A stretch of DNA of 64,000 nucleotides from an uncultured SAR86 cluster bacterium (GCA_902632605.1 CACPDB010000006.1:1-64000), one strand, 5' to 3'. Shown: positions 1-9,373, counted from the stretch's first letter. Numbers and translations: made by a program. Notes: generated from the letters alone by a model not told the origin.

Positions 1-1802
1 ATGGACAAACCAAGTTTGTAAATATCTCTAAAGATCAAACGATCATGAAGGACGTAGAATTTTCAAGCTGTCCTTGTGAAGATAAAATATGGTGGGTTGA
101 ATCAGAAGAATTGGAGTTTCAAAATAGTAATAATCTTCTTTCAGCAAAAAAAAGCAAATTAATTGTTCAAGGAAAAACTCTAGCCTACTTAAATAAAGCA
201 AACTTTCCAATTAGCGCAAAAAGAAAGACTGGAATTCTTCTTCCAGAAATTTCTATAAATGAAAGGTCTGGTCTAGATCTGAAAATTCCAGTTTATCTAA
301 ATCTAAAAGAAAACCTTGATTTAACCGTTGAACCAAGATTAATGACACAAAGAGGTTATGGAATAACGAATCAACTTAGATATTTAGGAAAAAATTATGA
401 GGGATTTTTTAATTCCTCAATCTTATTTGATAGTGAATCGTCGTTCAAAACATTAGTAAGAGATGAAGCTAGATGGTCGTACAATCTATCACACCAACAA
501 AAAATCGAAGATTATGTCTTTTTTAATTTAGAAACTTCCTCTACTGGAGATCCTTTCTACTTATCTGATCTAGGAAGTTTTATGAGCGGACTTTCTAGAA
601 CTTTTGTCTTGCCCCAGAGAGCAGAACTAACATTTTTTGATAAAAACCTCTCTATAAAAGCAGATATAAATTCCTTTAAACTCACTAATCCCCTTGGAGT
701 TAATCAATTTCAAAGGATGCCAGGAATTGAGATTAAATATTTTATGAATAGAAAAAACTTTAGTTTTCATCTTGAATCTGATTTGGCAAATTTTAGAAAG
801 GGAGGTTCATTTAGAAATGAGGAAAAGCAAAAAGCTCAAAGATTGATATTAAAACCAAAATTTTCTTATGCCTTCTTCAAAAATAACTATCTTCTAGAAA
901 CATCTTTCTTGGTAAGTTATGTTCATCTAGATACAAATGCAGATGAGACTAGTTCCTTTCTTCCAACTTTAAAATTAAATCAATCTTTAAAATTTTATAA
1001 ACAAAATAAATCAGAAAGATTAATATTTGAACCTTTCTTAAATATTTCAGTTTCAGATCAAAAAAAAGTACTTAACGAATTATTGGTTGATTCTGGCATC
1101 AGAATGACATCCTTAAATGAAGATGCAAATTTTGGAGACTTATTCTTAAGTTACCAAAGGGACTTAAACATAGGGGCGAAATTATTCAAAGCAAGCTCAA
1201 GAAAAAAAAATTTAAGTTTGAAAGTAGAAAAATTATTTTCTGCAGGAAAGAAAAGTATCTTTTATGATGAAATAAGATTGGATTTACCGGAGCCTTTTTC
1301 TATTAGATTTAATTATAAGTCTCCTCTAGGGGTTATTTTTAATTCTGATATTTCTATAGATAATAATGAAAACTTTTCATCCTATAAAAATACTCTGAAG
1401 ATAAACTCAAAAAAATATGAATTATCTTTTAGTCATTATTTTGCAGAAAATATTCAAATTTTTAATTTGAAAACTAATAACTTGAAAATGAAGAAAATAA
1501 ATTCTTTTGATTTTACGGCAAAATTTAAATTATCTAAAAATTGGGCTGGCGGTTTTAAATTTATAAATGATTTAGAACATAAAAAAAATATTAATTCTGT
1601 TATTTCTTTAGATTATGAAAATGATGGAATGACTGTGGGTTTAGCTTATTTGAAATCTATAGAGCTTGACTGGTTTAGCATTTTGGAAAATAGTACCTTT
1701 AGAGATTATCATAAAGATAGGTTTAGACTATTTTTTGAATTAAAGGGTCTTGGGTCTATAGGAAGGCCAAAGGAAGATTACCTAAAGAGAAGAAGTTTAT
1801 GA
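1..1802 (+). CDS. lptD: LPS-assembly protein LptD, 3' part (5' end outside window)
   Basis: Outer-membrane beta-barrel that, with LptE, inserts lipopolysaccharide into the outer leaflet. The frame is open to the window edge, so the track's ATG at 45 is internal; about 599 residues are visible, which would leave roughly the first 150 to 200 residues upstream. The first visible part is the end of the periplasmic OstA/LptA-like jellyroll (SSCPCEDKIWW motif), followed by the long LptD C-terminal barrel with the typical ELKGLGSIG end. The stop overlaps the surA start (ATGA). Odd point: the only cysteines in this fragment are the CPC pair; the C-terminal Cys-Cys used for the interdomain disulfides in E. 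coli is absent. Identity rests on family motifs plus the lptD-surA-pdxA-ksgA order. Confidence 0.93.
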   Translation, partial: GQTKFVNISKDQTIMKDVEFSSCPCEDKIWWVESEELEFQNSNNLLSAKKSKLIVQGKTLAYLNKANFPISAKRKTGILLPEISINERSGLDLKIPVYLNLKENLDLTVEPRLMTQRGYGITNQLRYLGKNYEGFFNSSILFDSESSFKTLVRDEARWSYNLSHQQKIEDYVFFNLETSSTGDPFYLSDLGSFMSGLSRTFVLPQRAELTFFDKNLSIKADINSFKLTNPLGVNQFQRMPGIEIKYFMNRKNFSFHLESDLANFRKGGSFRNEEKQKAQRLILKPKFSYAFFKNNYLLETSFLVSYVHLDTNADETSSFLPTLKLNQSLKFYKQNKSERLIFEPFLNISVSDQKKVLNELLVDSGIRMTSLNEDANFGDLFLSYQRDLNIGAKLFKASSRKKNLSLKVEKLFSAGKKSIFYDEIRLDLPEPFSIRFNYKSPLGVIFNSDISIDNNENFSSYKNTLKINSKKYELSFSHYFAENIQIFNLKTNNLKMKKINSFDFTAKFKLSKNWAGGFKFINDLEHKKNINSVISLDYENDGMTVGLAYLKSIELDWFSILENSTFRDYHKDRFRLFFELKGLGSIGRPKEDYLKRRSL

Positions 1803-3055
1803 AATTTAATTTTTTTGTTTTTTTTGTTTTATCAAATCTAATTTTTTCGGATGTTGATTTTCTTGATCGTATTGGAATCATTGTGGACGAAGGCATCATT
1901 ATGGAATCTGAAGTAAATGACGCTTTAGAACGAACAATAAATAATTTTAAAGAAAATGGAGAAAGACTTCCTCCAAGTGAAATTCTTTTTCAGAGAGTGC
2001 TAGAAAGATTAATCATTGATGAAATTCTTTTGCAAAAGGCAAAAAAATTTGGAATAAGAATCAGCGATCAGGAATTAAACGAAGCATTAGCTAACTTTGC
2101 AGATCAAGACGGATTATCTCTCAAAGAATTTAAAGAAAAAATTGAAAGTGAAAGTAAATCTTTCGCAGTTTTCAGAGAAGAAATGAAAGCGGAAATGATT
2201 AAGAGAAGAGTTCAATCTGGCCTAGTAGGACCCAAGGTCATAATATCTGAAGAAGAAGTTATGAACTATATTAACTCCGCAGAAGGAGAAAGTCTTTTTT
2301 CTATTGAGTATAAAATTAATCAAATATTACTTAAAAATGATGATTTAGAAGAAGCGATAAATAAAGCCGAGGTCATTATCACCGAAATAGAAAATGGTCT
2401 TTCTTTCAAAGAAGCACAAAAAAATTACTCATCATTATTTGATAATGACCAAAACGGAAGTTTGGGTTGGAGAACAAGATCTCAAATACCTACTTTATTT
2501 TCAAAAAAAATTATTGAAATGGAAAAAAATGAAATTTTTGGACCAATAAAAAGTGGTGCGGGAGTGCACATCATAAAACTAGAAGATATAAGAGGAGAAA
2601 CCATACAGACAGAGTCACAAACGTTAGTCCAACACATTCTCATAAAAGAATCAGAAATAAGAAGTGAAAAGCAAGCTAAAGATCTTATAGATAATTTGCA
2701 CAACAGATTAAAAAATGGTGAAGAAATGTCAATTTTGGCAAGGGTTTATTCTGATGACCCAGGATCAAAACTTGATGGAGGAAGACTAGATTGGGCTCCA
2801 CTAGGCATTTATGATAAGAATTTTGAGGAAATAATGCTCAAAACCGATATCGATACTTTTAGCAAACCATTTAAAAGCTCTTTTGGATGGCATGTTTTAA
2901 AGGTTCTAGATAGAAGAGAAAAAAATATTTCAGATGATTTGCTGAAAGATAAAGCATATGGAATTCTGTTTCAAAGAAAATATAGGGAACAACTCCAAAA
3001 TACTCTTGAAGAAATTAGGGCAGAAGCTTTTGTTGATATAAAAATCTCTTCATGA
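1799..3055 (+). CDS. surA: Periplasmic chaperone / peptidyl-prolyl isomerase SurA
   Basis: Escorts unfolded outer-membrane proteins, including LptD itself, across the periplasm to the BAM complex. The 418-aa protein starts with a signal peptide (hydrophobic to about residue 17, then FSDVDF), followed by the SurA N-terminal chaperone domain (DRIGIIVDEGIIMESEV) and two parvulin domains at about 165-262 and 275-373, the second beginning QHILIK and ending SSFGWHVLKV. Length is close to the family norm of about 430. The start overlaps lptD by four bases (ATGA), and pdxA overlaps its stop in the same way, so translation is probably coupled through the operon. Confidence 0.96.
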   Translation: MKFNFFVFFVLSNLIFSDVDFLDRIGIIVDEGIIMESEVNDALERTINNFKENGERLPPSEILFQRVLERLIIDEILLQKAKKFGIRISDQELNEALANFADQDGLSLKEFKEKIESESKSFAVFREEMKAEMIKRRVQSGLVGPKVIISEEEVMNYINSAEGESLFSIEYKINQILLKNDDLEEAINKAEVIITEIENGLSFKEAQKNYSSLFDNDQNGSLGWRTRSQIPTLFSKKIIEMEKNEIFGPIKSGAGVHIIKLEDIRGETIQTESQTLVQHILIKESEIRSEKQAKDLIDNLHNRLKNGEEMSILARVYSDDPGSKLDGGRLDWAPLGIYDKNFEEIMLKTDIDTFSKPFKSSFGWHVLKVLDRREKNISDDLLKDKAYGILFQRKYREQLQNTLEEIRAEAFVDIKISS

Positions 3056-3996
3056 AAAAATTTTTCATATCTCCTGGAGATCCAGCTGGGATTGGTCCAG
3101 AAATTTCACTTCGAGCTTTATCAGAAAACAAGAGTATTCAGAAATATTTTGTTTTAGCTGGAGATAGGAATTTTTACCAAGATTTGATTGAGACAAATGA
3201 TATTGACTTAAAACTTATTGATAAAGAATCTCAAGAAAATGGGGTTTTGTTTAAACACTTCCCCTTGCAAAACAAAGTTATTATAGGTCAACCAGATATC
3301 TCAAATTCGAACTACATAATTGATGTCCTTTCCCATGGTGCTTTAGGTTGTTTGAATAATGAATTTAAAGGTCTTATTACAGGACCAGTAAACAAAGAAA
3401 TCATAAATCAGTCAGGTTTTGAATTTTCAGGTCATACAGAATTTTTATCTGATATTGCTAACGTGAAAAAAGTTGTGATGCTTTTAATGAATGAAAAGTT
3501 AAAAATTGCTCTTTTAACAACTCACATTCCTCTATCTGAAGTGCCATTTAAAGTAACAAAAAAAAATTTGGAAGAAACAACATCAATTATTATTAGAGAA
3601 TTTGAAAATACTTGGAAAATTTCAAATCCATCAGTATGTTTATTGGGACTTAATCCTCATGCTGGTGAAGGAGGTTATATAGGGCATGAAGAAGAAGAAA
3701 TCATCAAGCCTTTTGTAAATTCTGCCAATGAGAATGTTTATGGTCCGATTTCTGCTGATACAGCTTTCATAAATCAAAACATCAAAAAATATGATGTTTT
3801 TTTGGCTATGTATCATGATCAAGCTTTGCCAGTAATCAAATCAATGGGTTTTGGAAATACACTTAATATTACTCTGGGACTGCCATTTATAAGAATATCC
3901 GTTGATCACGGAACTGCTTTTGATCTAGCGGGAAAAAATATAGCTGACTTTTCAAGTATGAATGAAGCGCTAAAGACTTCAATGAAATTTCTTTAA
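3052..3996 (+). CDS. pdxA: 4-hydroxythreonine-4-phosphate dehydrogenase PdxA
   Basis: Cytosolic NAD-dependent enzyme of the DXP-dependent pyridoxal phosphate pathway; it oxidises and decarboxylates 4-phosphohydroxy-L-threonine. The 314-aa protein shows the family motifs GDPAGIGPEI near the N terminus, the metal-binding histidines in GHTEFL and NPHAGEGG, and MYHDQALPVIK near the C terminus. Start ATG overlaps the surA stop by four bases, and ksgA begins one base after its stop, matching the conserved surA-pdxA-ksgA operon. No deviations seen. Confidence 0.97.
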   Translation: MKKFFISPGDPAGIGPEISLRALSENKSIQKYFVLAGDRNFYQDLIETNDIDLKLIDKESQENGVLFKHFPLQNKVIIGQPDISNSNYIIDVLSHGALGCLNNEFKGLITGPVNKEIINQSGFEFSGHTEFLSDIANVKKVVMLLMNEKLKIALLTTHIPLSEVPFKVTKKNLEETTSIIIREFENTWKISNPSVCLLGLNPHAGEGGYIGHEEEEIIKPFVNSANENVYGPISADTAFINQNIKKYDVFLAMYHDQALPVIKSMGFGNTLNITLGLPFIRISVDHGTAFDLAGKNIADFSSMNEALKTSMKFL

Positions 3997-3997
3997 A

Positions 3998-4759
3998 ATG
4001 CATCCAAAAAAAAGATTTGGACAGAATTTCTTAACTGATAAAAAATTGTTAGAAGATTTAGTTAAGCTCATTGATATCTCCAATGAAGATAAAATTTTAG
4101 AAGTCGGTCCAGGAAAAGGTGATTTTACAGAGAACTTAATTAGATTCTGTGATTCTTATTATGGAATTGAAATTGATAAAGATCTATTTAGTTTTTTAGA
4201 AGATAAATTTCCAAAAAATAAAAATTCTTTTTTTAACATGGATATTTTAAATCTGAAGCTTAGTGAAATTGTTGATTCAAGTAATGTAAGAATAATTGGT
4301 AATATTCCCTACAACATATCTAGTCCTCTTCTAGACTGGTGTGAAAAAAACTTTGAAAGGATAATCGATATGCATTTTATGCTTCAGAGGGAATTTGCTT
4401 TAAGGTGTGCTGGAGATGAAGGTTCTTCATCTTATGGAAGATTAAGTGTGATTTGCAATTATTTATACGAAGTAACAATCTTAAAGGACATACCGAGAGA
4501 CTATTTTGATCCGCAACCCAAGGTAGATAGTCTCTTTGTAAGATTTACTCCGAAAGTAAAAAAAATAAATCTTAAAGAGTTAAATTCGTTGAAACAAGTT
4601 ACCAGAGCGTTATTCAACAAAAAGAGAAAAAAAATATCCAATTCTTTAAAAGATATTATGGATGACGACAATCTAGATAAGTTAGATTTAGATTTGAACC
4701 TGCGACCAGATCACCTTTCGCTAAAAGATTATCTAAAAATATCTGCACTTTTAAAATAA
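3998..4759 (+). CDS. rsmA: 16S rRNA dimethyladenosine transferase KsgA (RsmA)
   Basis: Dimethylates the two adjacent adenosines in the loop of the 3' terminal helix of 16S rRNA (A1518/A1519 in E. coli) using S-adenosylmethionine, as a late 30S maturation step. The 253-aa protein carries the N-terminal RFGQNFLTD signature, SAM-binding motif I EVGPGKGDFT and catalytic motif IGNIPYNISSPL, followed by the small helical C-terminal domain. Its stop codon overlaps the apaH start (TAATG). In many relatives apaG lies between ksgA and apaH; it is missing here. Confidence 0.97.
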   Translation: MHPKKRFGQNFLTDKKLLEDLVKLIDISNEDKILEVGPGKGDFTENLIRFCDSYYGIEIDKDLFSFLEDKFPKNKNSFFNMDILNLKLSEIVDSSNVRIIGNIPYNISSPLLDWCEKNFERIIDMHFMLQREFALRCAGDEGSSSYGRLSVICNYLYEVTILKDIPRDYFDPQPKVDSLFVRFTPKVKKINLKELNSLKQVTRALFNKKRKKISNSLKDIMDDDNLDKLDLDLNLRPDHLSLKDYLKISALLK

Positions 4760-5577
4760 TGTCTAATTATGTAGTTGGAGACATACAAGGTTGTTATGGA
4801 GAATTCATAGAAGGTTTAAAACTTATTGAATTTGATACCTCAAAAGATTTTTTGTGGATTACTGGCGACCTCATAAATAAAGGACCAGATTCCTTAAAGG
4901 TCATTAAACATATTCTCTCCATCAGAAGTGCTGTACACATTGTTCTTGGAAATCATGATTTACACTTCTTGAACTGTTTCTATAATGAGAAAAGTTTAAG
5001 TAAAACTGATACCTTTGAGTCGCTTATCAATCATAAAAAAGTATCAATAATGGCAAGTTTTCTTTTAAAACAGCCTTTTGTTTTCTCAAAAAGAGTTCAA
5101 ACCAAAAAAAGAACAATTAAAGTTGGGATGGTACATGCCGGTATTCCAAAAAATATGTCCCTTAAAAAGGCTGAAACTTTATCAAAGCTTTCTAGTCTTA
5201 AGCTTAAAGGTAACCCAAAAAAAGTTTTAAAAACAATCTTTGAACGAGATAAAAAAAATTACTCTATAGACACAATAAGAGGTGCAATAAGTTTTTTTAC
5301 GAGAGCAAGGGTAACAAAAAAAAATGGGCTGCCAAATTTTTCTTTCAAAGGGAAAATAAAAGATATTCCATCACATTTGTTTCCATGGTTCGATGAGAAG
5401 AATAAGGTAATGGATGATCTTGATTACCTCGTATTTGGTCATTGGGCGGCTCTTGAAGGCAAAACAAATTTATCAAAAATCATTGCTATGGATACTGGAT
5501 GTTGTTGGGGAAAAGAACTAACATTTTTAAGGCTAGAAGATAAAAAAAAATTTGCAGTTAAGAGTAAACATAGATGA
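4759..5577 (+). CDS. apaH: Symmetrical bis(5'-nucleosyl)-tetraphosphatase ApaH
   Basis: Metallophosphoesterase that splits Ap4A into two ADP and can remove nucleoside-tetraphosphate caps from RNA 5' ends. The 272-aa protein shows the phosphoesterase blocks GDIQGCYGEF, GDLINKGPDS and GNHDLHF in order, a later VHAGIP block, and FGHWAA, all expected metal ligands or nearby residues. Length matches the family (about 275 to 280). It overlaps ksgA at TAATG and overlaps cca by four bases (ATGA), so it sits in the middle of a tightly coupled operon. Confidence 0.95.
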   Translation: MSNYVVGDIQGCYGEFIEGLKLIEFDTSKDFLWITGDLINKGPDSLKVIKHILSIRSAVHIVLGNHDLHFLNCFYNEKSLSKTDTFESLINHKKVSIMASFLLKQPFVFSKRVQTKKRTIKVGMVHAGIPKNMSLKKAETLSKLSSLKLKGNPKKVLKTIFERDKKNYSIDTIRGAISFFTRARVTKKNGLPNFSFKGKIKDIPSHLFPWFDEKNKVMDDLDYLVFGHWAALEGKTNLSKIIAMDTGCCWGKELTFLRLEDKKKFAVKSKHR

Positions 5578-6656
5578 AGGTTTTTTTAGTAGGAGGAGCA
5601 ATAAGAGATGACTTATTGGGTATTCCTTTTACTGAAAAAGATTGGGTTGTTGTGAATTCATCCCATAAAGAAATGATTGAAAAAGGTTTCAAACAAGTTG
5701 GAAAAAACTTTCCAGTATATTTGCACCCAAAGACAAAAGAACAATATGCTTTGGCTAGAAAAGAAAGAAAGACAGGAAAGGGTCATAAAAATTTTTCTTT
5801 TGATACAAAATCAAAAATTTCTCTTCAGGATGACCTAAAAAGAAGAGATATAACAATCAATGCCATTGCGAAAGATAATTCTGGAAATATATTTGATCCT
5901 TATGGAGGTATCAAAGACTTAAAAGATCGAAAGATTCGAACAGTTTCTGAAGCTTTTTCTGAAGATCCTTTGAGACTTTTTAGGGTTGCAAGATTTAAAT
6001 CAAAACTAGCCGACTTTAATTTTTCAATTACCAAGCATACTTTAGAAGTTTTGAAGTCAATGTCTTCAGGAGACGAAATAGACTTTCTATCAGGAGAAAG
6101 AATTTGGGATGAGACACAAAAAGCATTGAGTTACAAAAATTCTAGTACATATTTTAAGACTCTAAAGAAAGTAAATGCCCTTAAATATTTTGAAGGGCTT
6201 GAAAAAGTATATTCAAGAAATTTAAAGTTACTTAAAAAGATTGATAATAAAAAAAATATGATCCAAGAAAAATGGGCATTAATTAACCTTGCTTCTAATG
6301 AAGCAGATGTAATTGAGGAAAAGATCAGGGTCCCTAATAAAATTTCAAATTTCAGAAAAACTCTTAACGGAATATTTCAATTAAATAAAAAAAAGAAAAC
6401 TTTAAGTGAAAAAAATATTTTAACGAATCTTAATAAGATGAATTATTTTAGAGATGAGTCAAATTTATTAAATTCTTTGAAATTACTTCATGACGTAGAA
6501 TTAATTTCTCCCAAAGAATTTAAAAAGTGGAACTCCCTTTTGAATGATCTTATGAAGATAAAAATAAAAACATCAAATCTAAGCTCGAAAGAAATAAAAG
6601 AAAAGTTCTATCAAGGAAGACTAGAGATAATAAAAGGCTACAAAAATGACTTATAA
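5574..6656 (+). CDS. cca: CCA-adding tRNA nucleotidyltransferase
   Basis: Adds or repairs the 3' CCA end of tRNA. The N-terminal class II nucleotidyltransferase head is clear: VGGAIRDDLLG, then EKDWVVV, the LARKERKTG block, DLKRRDITINAIA and EDPLRLFRVARF. At 360 aa it is shorter than E. coli Cca (412), and no HD phosphohydrolase motif is visible in the C-terminal half, which is lysine-rich and poorly conserved. The first metal-binding carboxylate is Glu (ExD instead of DxD), a conservative change. The gene overlaps apaH at its start and the following SDR by 11 bases at its end. The tRNA-Phe in this window already encodes CCA, so for that tRNA the role would be repair. Confidence 0.93.
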   Translation: MKVFLVGGAIRDDLLGIPFTEKDWVVVNSSHKEMIEKGFKQVGKNFPVYLHPKTKEQYALARKERKTGKGHKNFSFDTKSKISLQDDLKRRDITINAIAKDNSGNIFDPYGGIKDLKDRKIRTVSEAFSEDPLRLFRVARFKSKLADFNFSITKHTLEVLKSMSSGDEIDFLSGERIWDETQKALSYKNSSTYFKTLKKVNALKYFEGLEKVYSRNLKLLKKIDNKKNMIQEKWALINLASNEADVIEEKIRVPNKISNFRKTLNGIFQLNKKKKTLSEKNILTNLNKMNYFRDESNLLNSLKLLHDVELISPKEFKKWNSLLNDLMKIKIKTSNLSSKEIKEKFYQGRLEIIKGYKNDL

Positions 6657-7368
6657 AACTGCACTTGTCACAGGGGGGGCAATAAGAATTGGCAAAGATA
6701 TATGCAAAAAACTTCATGAAAATGGTTACAACATTCTTTGTCACTACAATAAATCTAAAGATGCTGCAGAGGATCTTAAATCTGAATTAAATAAATCAAG
6801 GAAAAATAGTTGTGAGATATTTTGCTTAGATCTGAATGAACTGAATCAAGTTGAAGATCTTTTAACAAAGATTAATAAAAATTTTAATTCTTTAGATTTA
6901 TTAGTAAACAATGCTTCCTCTTTTTTTAAAACAGATTTAGAAGGCCACCATGATTCTGATTGGGATGACCTTATTAACTCAAATTTAAGAGGACCTTTCT
7001 TATTAGCAAAACACTGTAAAAAAATGCTTTCAGAGTCTAAAGGTTTAATTATCAATATATCTGATGCGATGGTTAGTAGAGGAATGAAAAATTACGTTAT
7101 TTATTCCATAGCAAAAGCAGGACTTGAAAATTTAACTAAAACTCTTGCTCGAGAACTTGCGCCCGAAGTGAGAGTAAATGCTGTTGCTCCAGGGGCGATA
7201 TTACTGCCATCTGATGGTTCGTCAGTAGAGGAAGAATTAATAAAAGAAATTCCCTTAAATAGAATTGGAACTGAGAGAGATATTTCCGATGCGGTAGTAG
7301 GTTTGACAAAATTTTCTTACGTAACAGGTCAAATCTTAAAAATTGATGGCGGCAGATCTTTAAATTGA
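6646..7368 (+). CDS. SDR oxidoreductase, pteridine reductase / FolM-like
   Basis: A 240-aa short-chain dehydrogenase with Rossmann motif TGGAIRIGKDI, the NNASSFFKT block characteristic of pteridine reductases, catalytic Ser in INISDA, catalytic YSIAK, and VRVNAVAPGAILLPS. This signature set points to a pteridine (dihydromonapterin/dihydrofolate) reductase of the PTR1/FolM type, using NADPH. folK and folB lie a few kilobases downstream and folA in the last part of the window, which fits a pterin role. The exact substrate cannot be read from sequence. It starts inside the end of cca, so it is co-transcribed. Confidence 0.8.
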   Translation: MTYKTALVTGGAIRIGKDICKKLHENGYNILCHYNKSKDAAEDLKSELNKSRKNSCEIFCLDLNELNQVEDLLTKINKNFNSLDLLVNNASSFFKTDLEGHHDSDWDDLINSNLRGPFLLAKHCKKMLSESKGLIINISDAMVSRGMKNYVIYSIAKAGLENLTKTLARELAPEVRVNAVAPGAILLPSDGSSVEEELIKEIPLNRIGTERDISDAVVGLTKFSYVTGQILKIDGGRSLN

Positions 7369-7395
7369 TGTATATTTACTTTTTTTGGGAAATGA

Positions 7396-8445
7396 ATGGA
7401 TAGTAAATTTAAAGGGGAATATTCGGGTACTAAAAGTGTATCTGAAAGACATGAGATTGATAAAAAGAAACTTCAAGAATATCTGAGTGATAAATTAACA
7501 AACTTTGGAGAAATAAATTCAATCGAAGAATTCATTGGAGGACAATCCAATCCTACCTACCTTTTAAAAACTCAAAGCGAGTCTTATGTCTTAAGAAGAA
7601 AACCTCCAGGAAAGCTTTTGAAATCTGCTCACGCTGTTGATAGAGAGTACAGAGTAATTGCTGCTTTGAATAAAACTGATGTTCCGGTTCCAAAAGCTCA
7701 TATACATTGCGAAGATGAATCAGTTATTGGAACAGAATTCTTTCTAATGAGCTTTGTTGATGGAGAAGTAATGTGGGAGCCACATATTCCGCAAGCATCC
7801 AATAAAGAAAGGCAAAAAATTTATCATTCCATGAATGAAACAATTGCAAAGTTGCATGGTGTTGATCATAAAAGTATTGGATTGGAATCTTTTGGAAAAC
7901 CAGGAAATTATGTTGGCAGACAAGTGGCGAGATGGTCCAAACAATATATTGCATCCGAAACAAGAGAAATAAAATCTATGAATAATCTTATGGAGTGGTT
8001 GCCAAAAAATCTGCCTACTGAAAAAACCACCAAACTTGTTCATGGTGACTTTAGCTTGAGTAATGTCATGATTAACTTAAGTACCTTTAAGGTTTGTGCG
8101 ATATTGGATTGGGAGCTTTCTACACTTGGAGATCCCTTTGCAGATTTTAGTTATCACTGTATTCAATATAAGTTGAACCCTGTTTTGTCAGATGAAAAGC
8201 AATGTAAAGATTTAGGTATTCCTACTGAAATGGAATATTTGGAAATGTATGAAGAGAAAACAGGTTATCAAATAAAGCCAGAGTGGAATTTGTACATGGG
8301 TTTTAACCTATTTAAATTAGCAGCGATTAGTCAGGGAATAATGGGTAGAGTCAGAGATGGAACAGCAGCAGGAAAAAATGCTGACTCTTTTGGCGAAAAT
8401 GCCGTTATGATGGCTGATGCAGCATGGAAATTAATTAACGAGTGA
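7396..8445 (+). CDS. Aminoglycoside-phosphotransferase-fold kinase (ACAD10/11-like)
   Basis: A 349-aa APH-fold protein with nucleotide-binding GGQSNPTYLL near residue 50, the catalytic loop HGDFSLSNVM and the metal-binding LDWELSTLGDP. This subgroup resembles the kinase domains associated with acyl-CoA dehydrogenases (ACAD10/11), proposed to phosphorylate 4-hydroxyacyl-CoA species, rather than drug-resistance enzymes. The two MaoC-type hydratase genes immediately downstream, with an 8-base gap, support a role in acyl-CoA or hydroxyacid breakdown. The start at 7396 is an ATG; no strong ribosome binding site is visible. Substrate unknown. Confidence 0.75.
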   Translation: MDSKFKGEYSGTKSVSERHEIDKKKLQEYLSDKLTNFGEINSIEEFIGGQSNPTYLLKTQSESYVLRRKPPGKLLKSAHAVDREYRVIAALNKTDVPVPKAHIHCEDESVIGTEFFLMSFVDGEVMWEPHIPQASNKERQKIYHSMNETIAKLHGVDHKSIGLESFGKPGNYVGRQVARWSKQYIASETREIKSMNNLMEWLPKNLPTEKTTKLVHGDFSLSNVMINLSTFKVCAILDWELSTLGDPFADFSYHCIQYKLNPVLSDEKQCKDLGIPTEMEYLEMYEEKTGYQIKPEWNLYMGFNLFKLAAISQGIMGRVRDGTAAGKNADSFGENAVMMADAAWKLINE

Positions 8446-8452
8446 GGTAAGA

Positions 8453-8935
8453 ATGTCAAAAATCAAAATGCCAGTAGAAAAAAGTCACATCATGATGTTC
8501 GCTAGGTCTATCGGTGATGCGAATCCAAAATATTATGAAGAAAAAGATGAAGATGTCATTGCCCCGCCTACCTTCATTCAATCTAGCGCTCAATATGATC
8601 CTGACTATTTTTTAAGACCAAAAATTGGTGGTGACAATTGGTTTGGGTCAGGAAAAGAAGCTACAGGAATGAAATCATCAGGTTCTGGTTCAGGCGGTGG
8701 TGGAGCAGCTATGGGTCTGCATGCAGAACAACATTATGAATATCATCAACCACTTAAAGTGGGCGATGTCATTAGCGCTGAAGTAAAACCGGGAAAAACT
8801 TGGGAAAAAGAAAGCAAAAGAGCTGGGAAATTAAAATTTAGTGAAAGTGTAACGGAATACAGAAATCAAGAAGGAGAGTTGATTATCACTGCAACCTCTG
8901 TTGGTGTGGTTACGGAAAAACCTGTAGAAAATTAG
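8453..8935 (+). CDS. MaoC-family hydratase, N-terminal (FAS1-like dehydratase) subunit
   Basis: A 160-aa hot-dog-fold protein of the MaoC N-terminal / FAS1-like dehydratase type, with ARSIGDANPKYYEE near the N terminus and APPTFIQ following. A glycine/serine-rich loop (SGSGSGGGG) lies around residue 80. By analogy with the two-subunit HadAB-type hydratases it probably pairs with the next gene product to hydrate or dehydrate an enoyl/3-hydroxyacyl thioester. The gene is preceded by GAGGTAAG a few bases before ATG and followed after 9 bases by its partner. Confidence 0.8.
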   Translation: MSKIKMPVEKSHIMMFARSIGDANPKYYEEKDEDVIAPPTFIQSSAQYDPDYFLRPKIGGDNWFGSGKEATGMKSSGSGSGGGGAAMGLHAEQHYEYHQPLKVGDVISAEVKPGKTWEKESKRAGKLKFSESVTEYRNQEGELIITATSVGVVTEKPVEN

Positions 8936-8944
8936 GAGTAGGAT

Positions 8945-9361
8945 ATGTTAAAGAAAAATGAAATCAAAGTCGGAGATACTTATTCTGAAAAAATAGTAGA
9001 AGATTTGAAAAGAACACAAATAGTTCAATATGCCGGTGCATCAGGAGACTATAACCCACTTCATTCTGATGATAAATTTACAAAAGAAATTGCTGGTTAT
9101 CCCGGTGTATTTGCCCATGGTATGTTATCGATGGGAATGACAGGAAAAATGCTCACAAATTTTGTTGGTGACGGAACGCTTAAAAAATTTGGTGTTCGTT
9201 TTACTAACCAAGTTTGGCCCGGAGATTCTTTAGAAAGCACTGCAACAATAATAGACATCAAAGAAGAAGATGGTGAAACCCTGGCTGAAATTGTAATCGA
9301 AACAAAAAATCAAGATGGTGCAACCGTTATAACTGGCTCAGCTATTGCAAAAGTAGGTTAA
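8945..9361 (+). CDS. MaoC-family (R)-hydratase subunit
   Basis: A 138-aa single hot-dog MaoC dehydratase. The hydratase motif is intact: YAGASGDYNPLHSDD supplies the catalytic Asp and His, followed by FAHGMLSMGM. This is the catalytic member of the probable heterodimer with the preceding gene; it would hydrate enoyl-CoA to 3-hydroxyacyl-CoA. RBS GGAGTAGGAT precedes the ATG. An MFS permease follows after 12 bases, so kinase, two hydratase subunits and transporter look like one transcription unit. Confidence 0.85.
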   Translation: MLKKNEIKVGDTYSEKIVEDLKRTQIVQYAGASGDYNPLHSDDKFTKEIAGYPGVFAHGMLSMGMTGKMLTNFVGDGTLKKFGVRFTNQVWPGDSLESTATIIDIKEEDGETLAEIVIETKNQDGATVITGSAIAKVG

Positions 9362-9373
9362 TAACTGGGCTTA

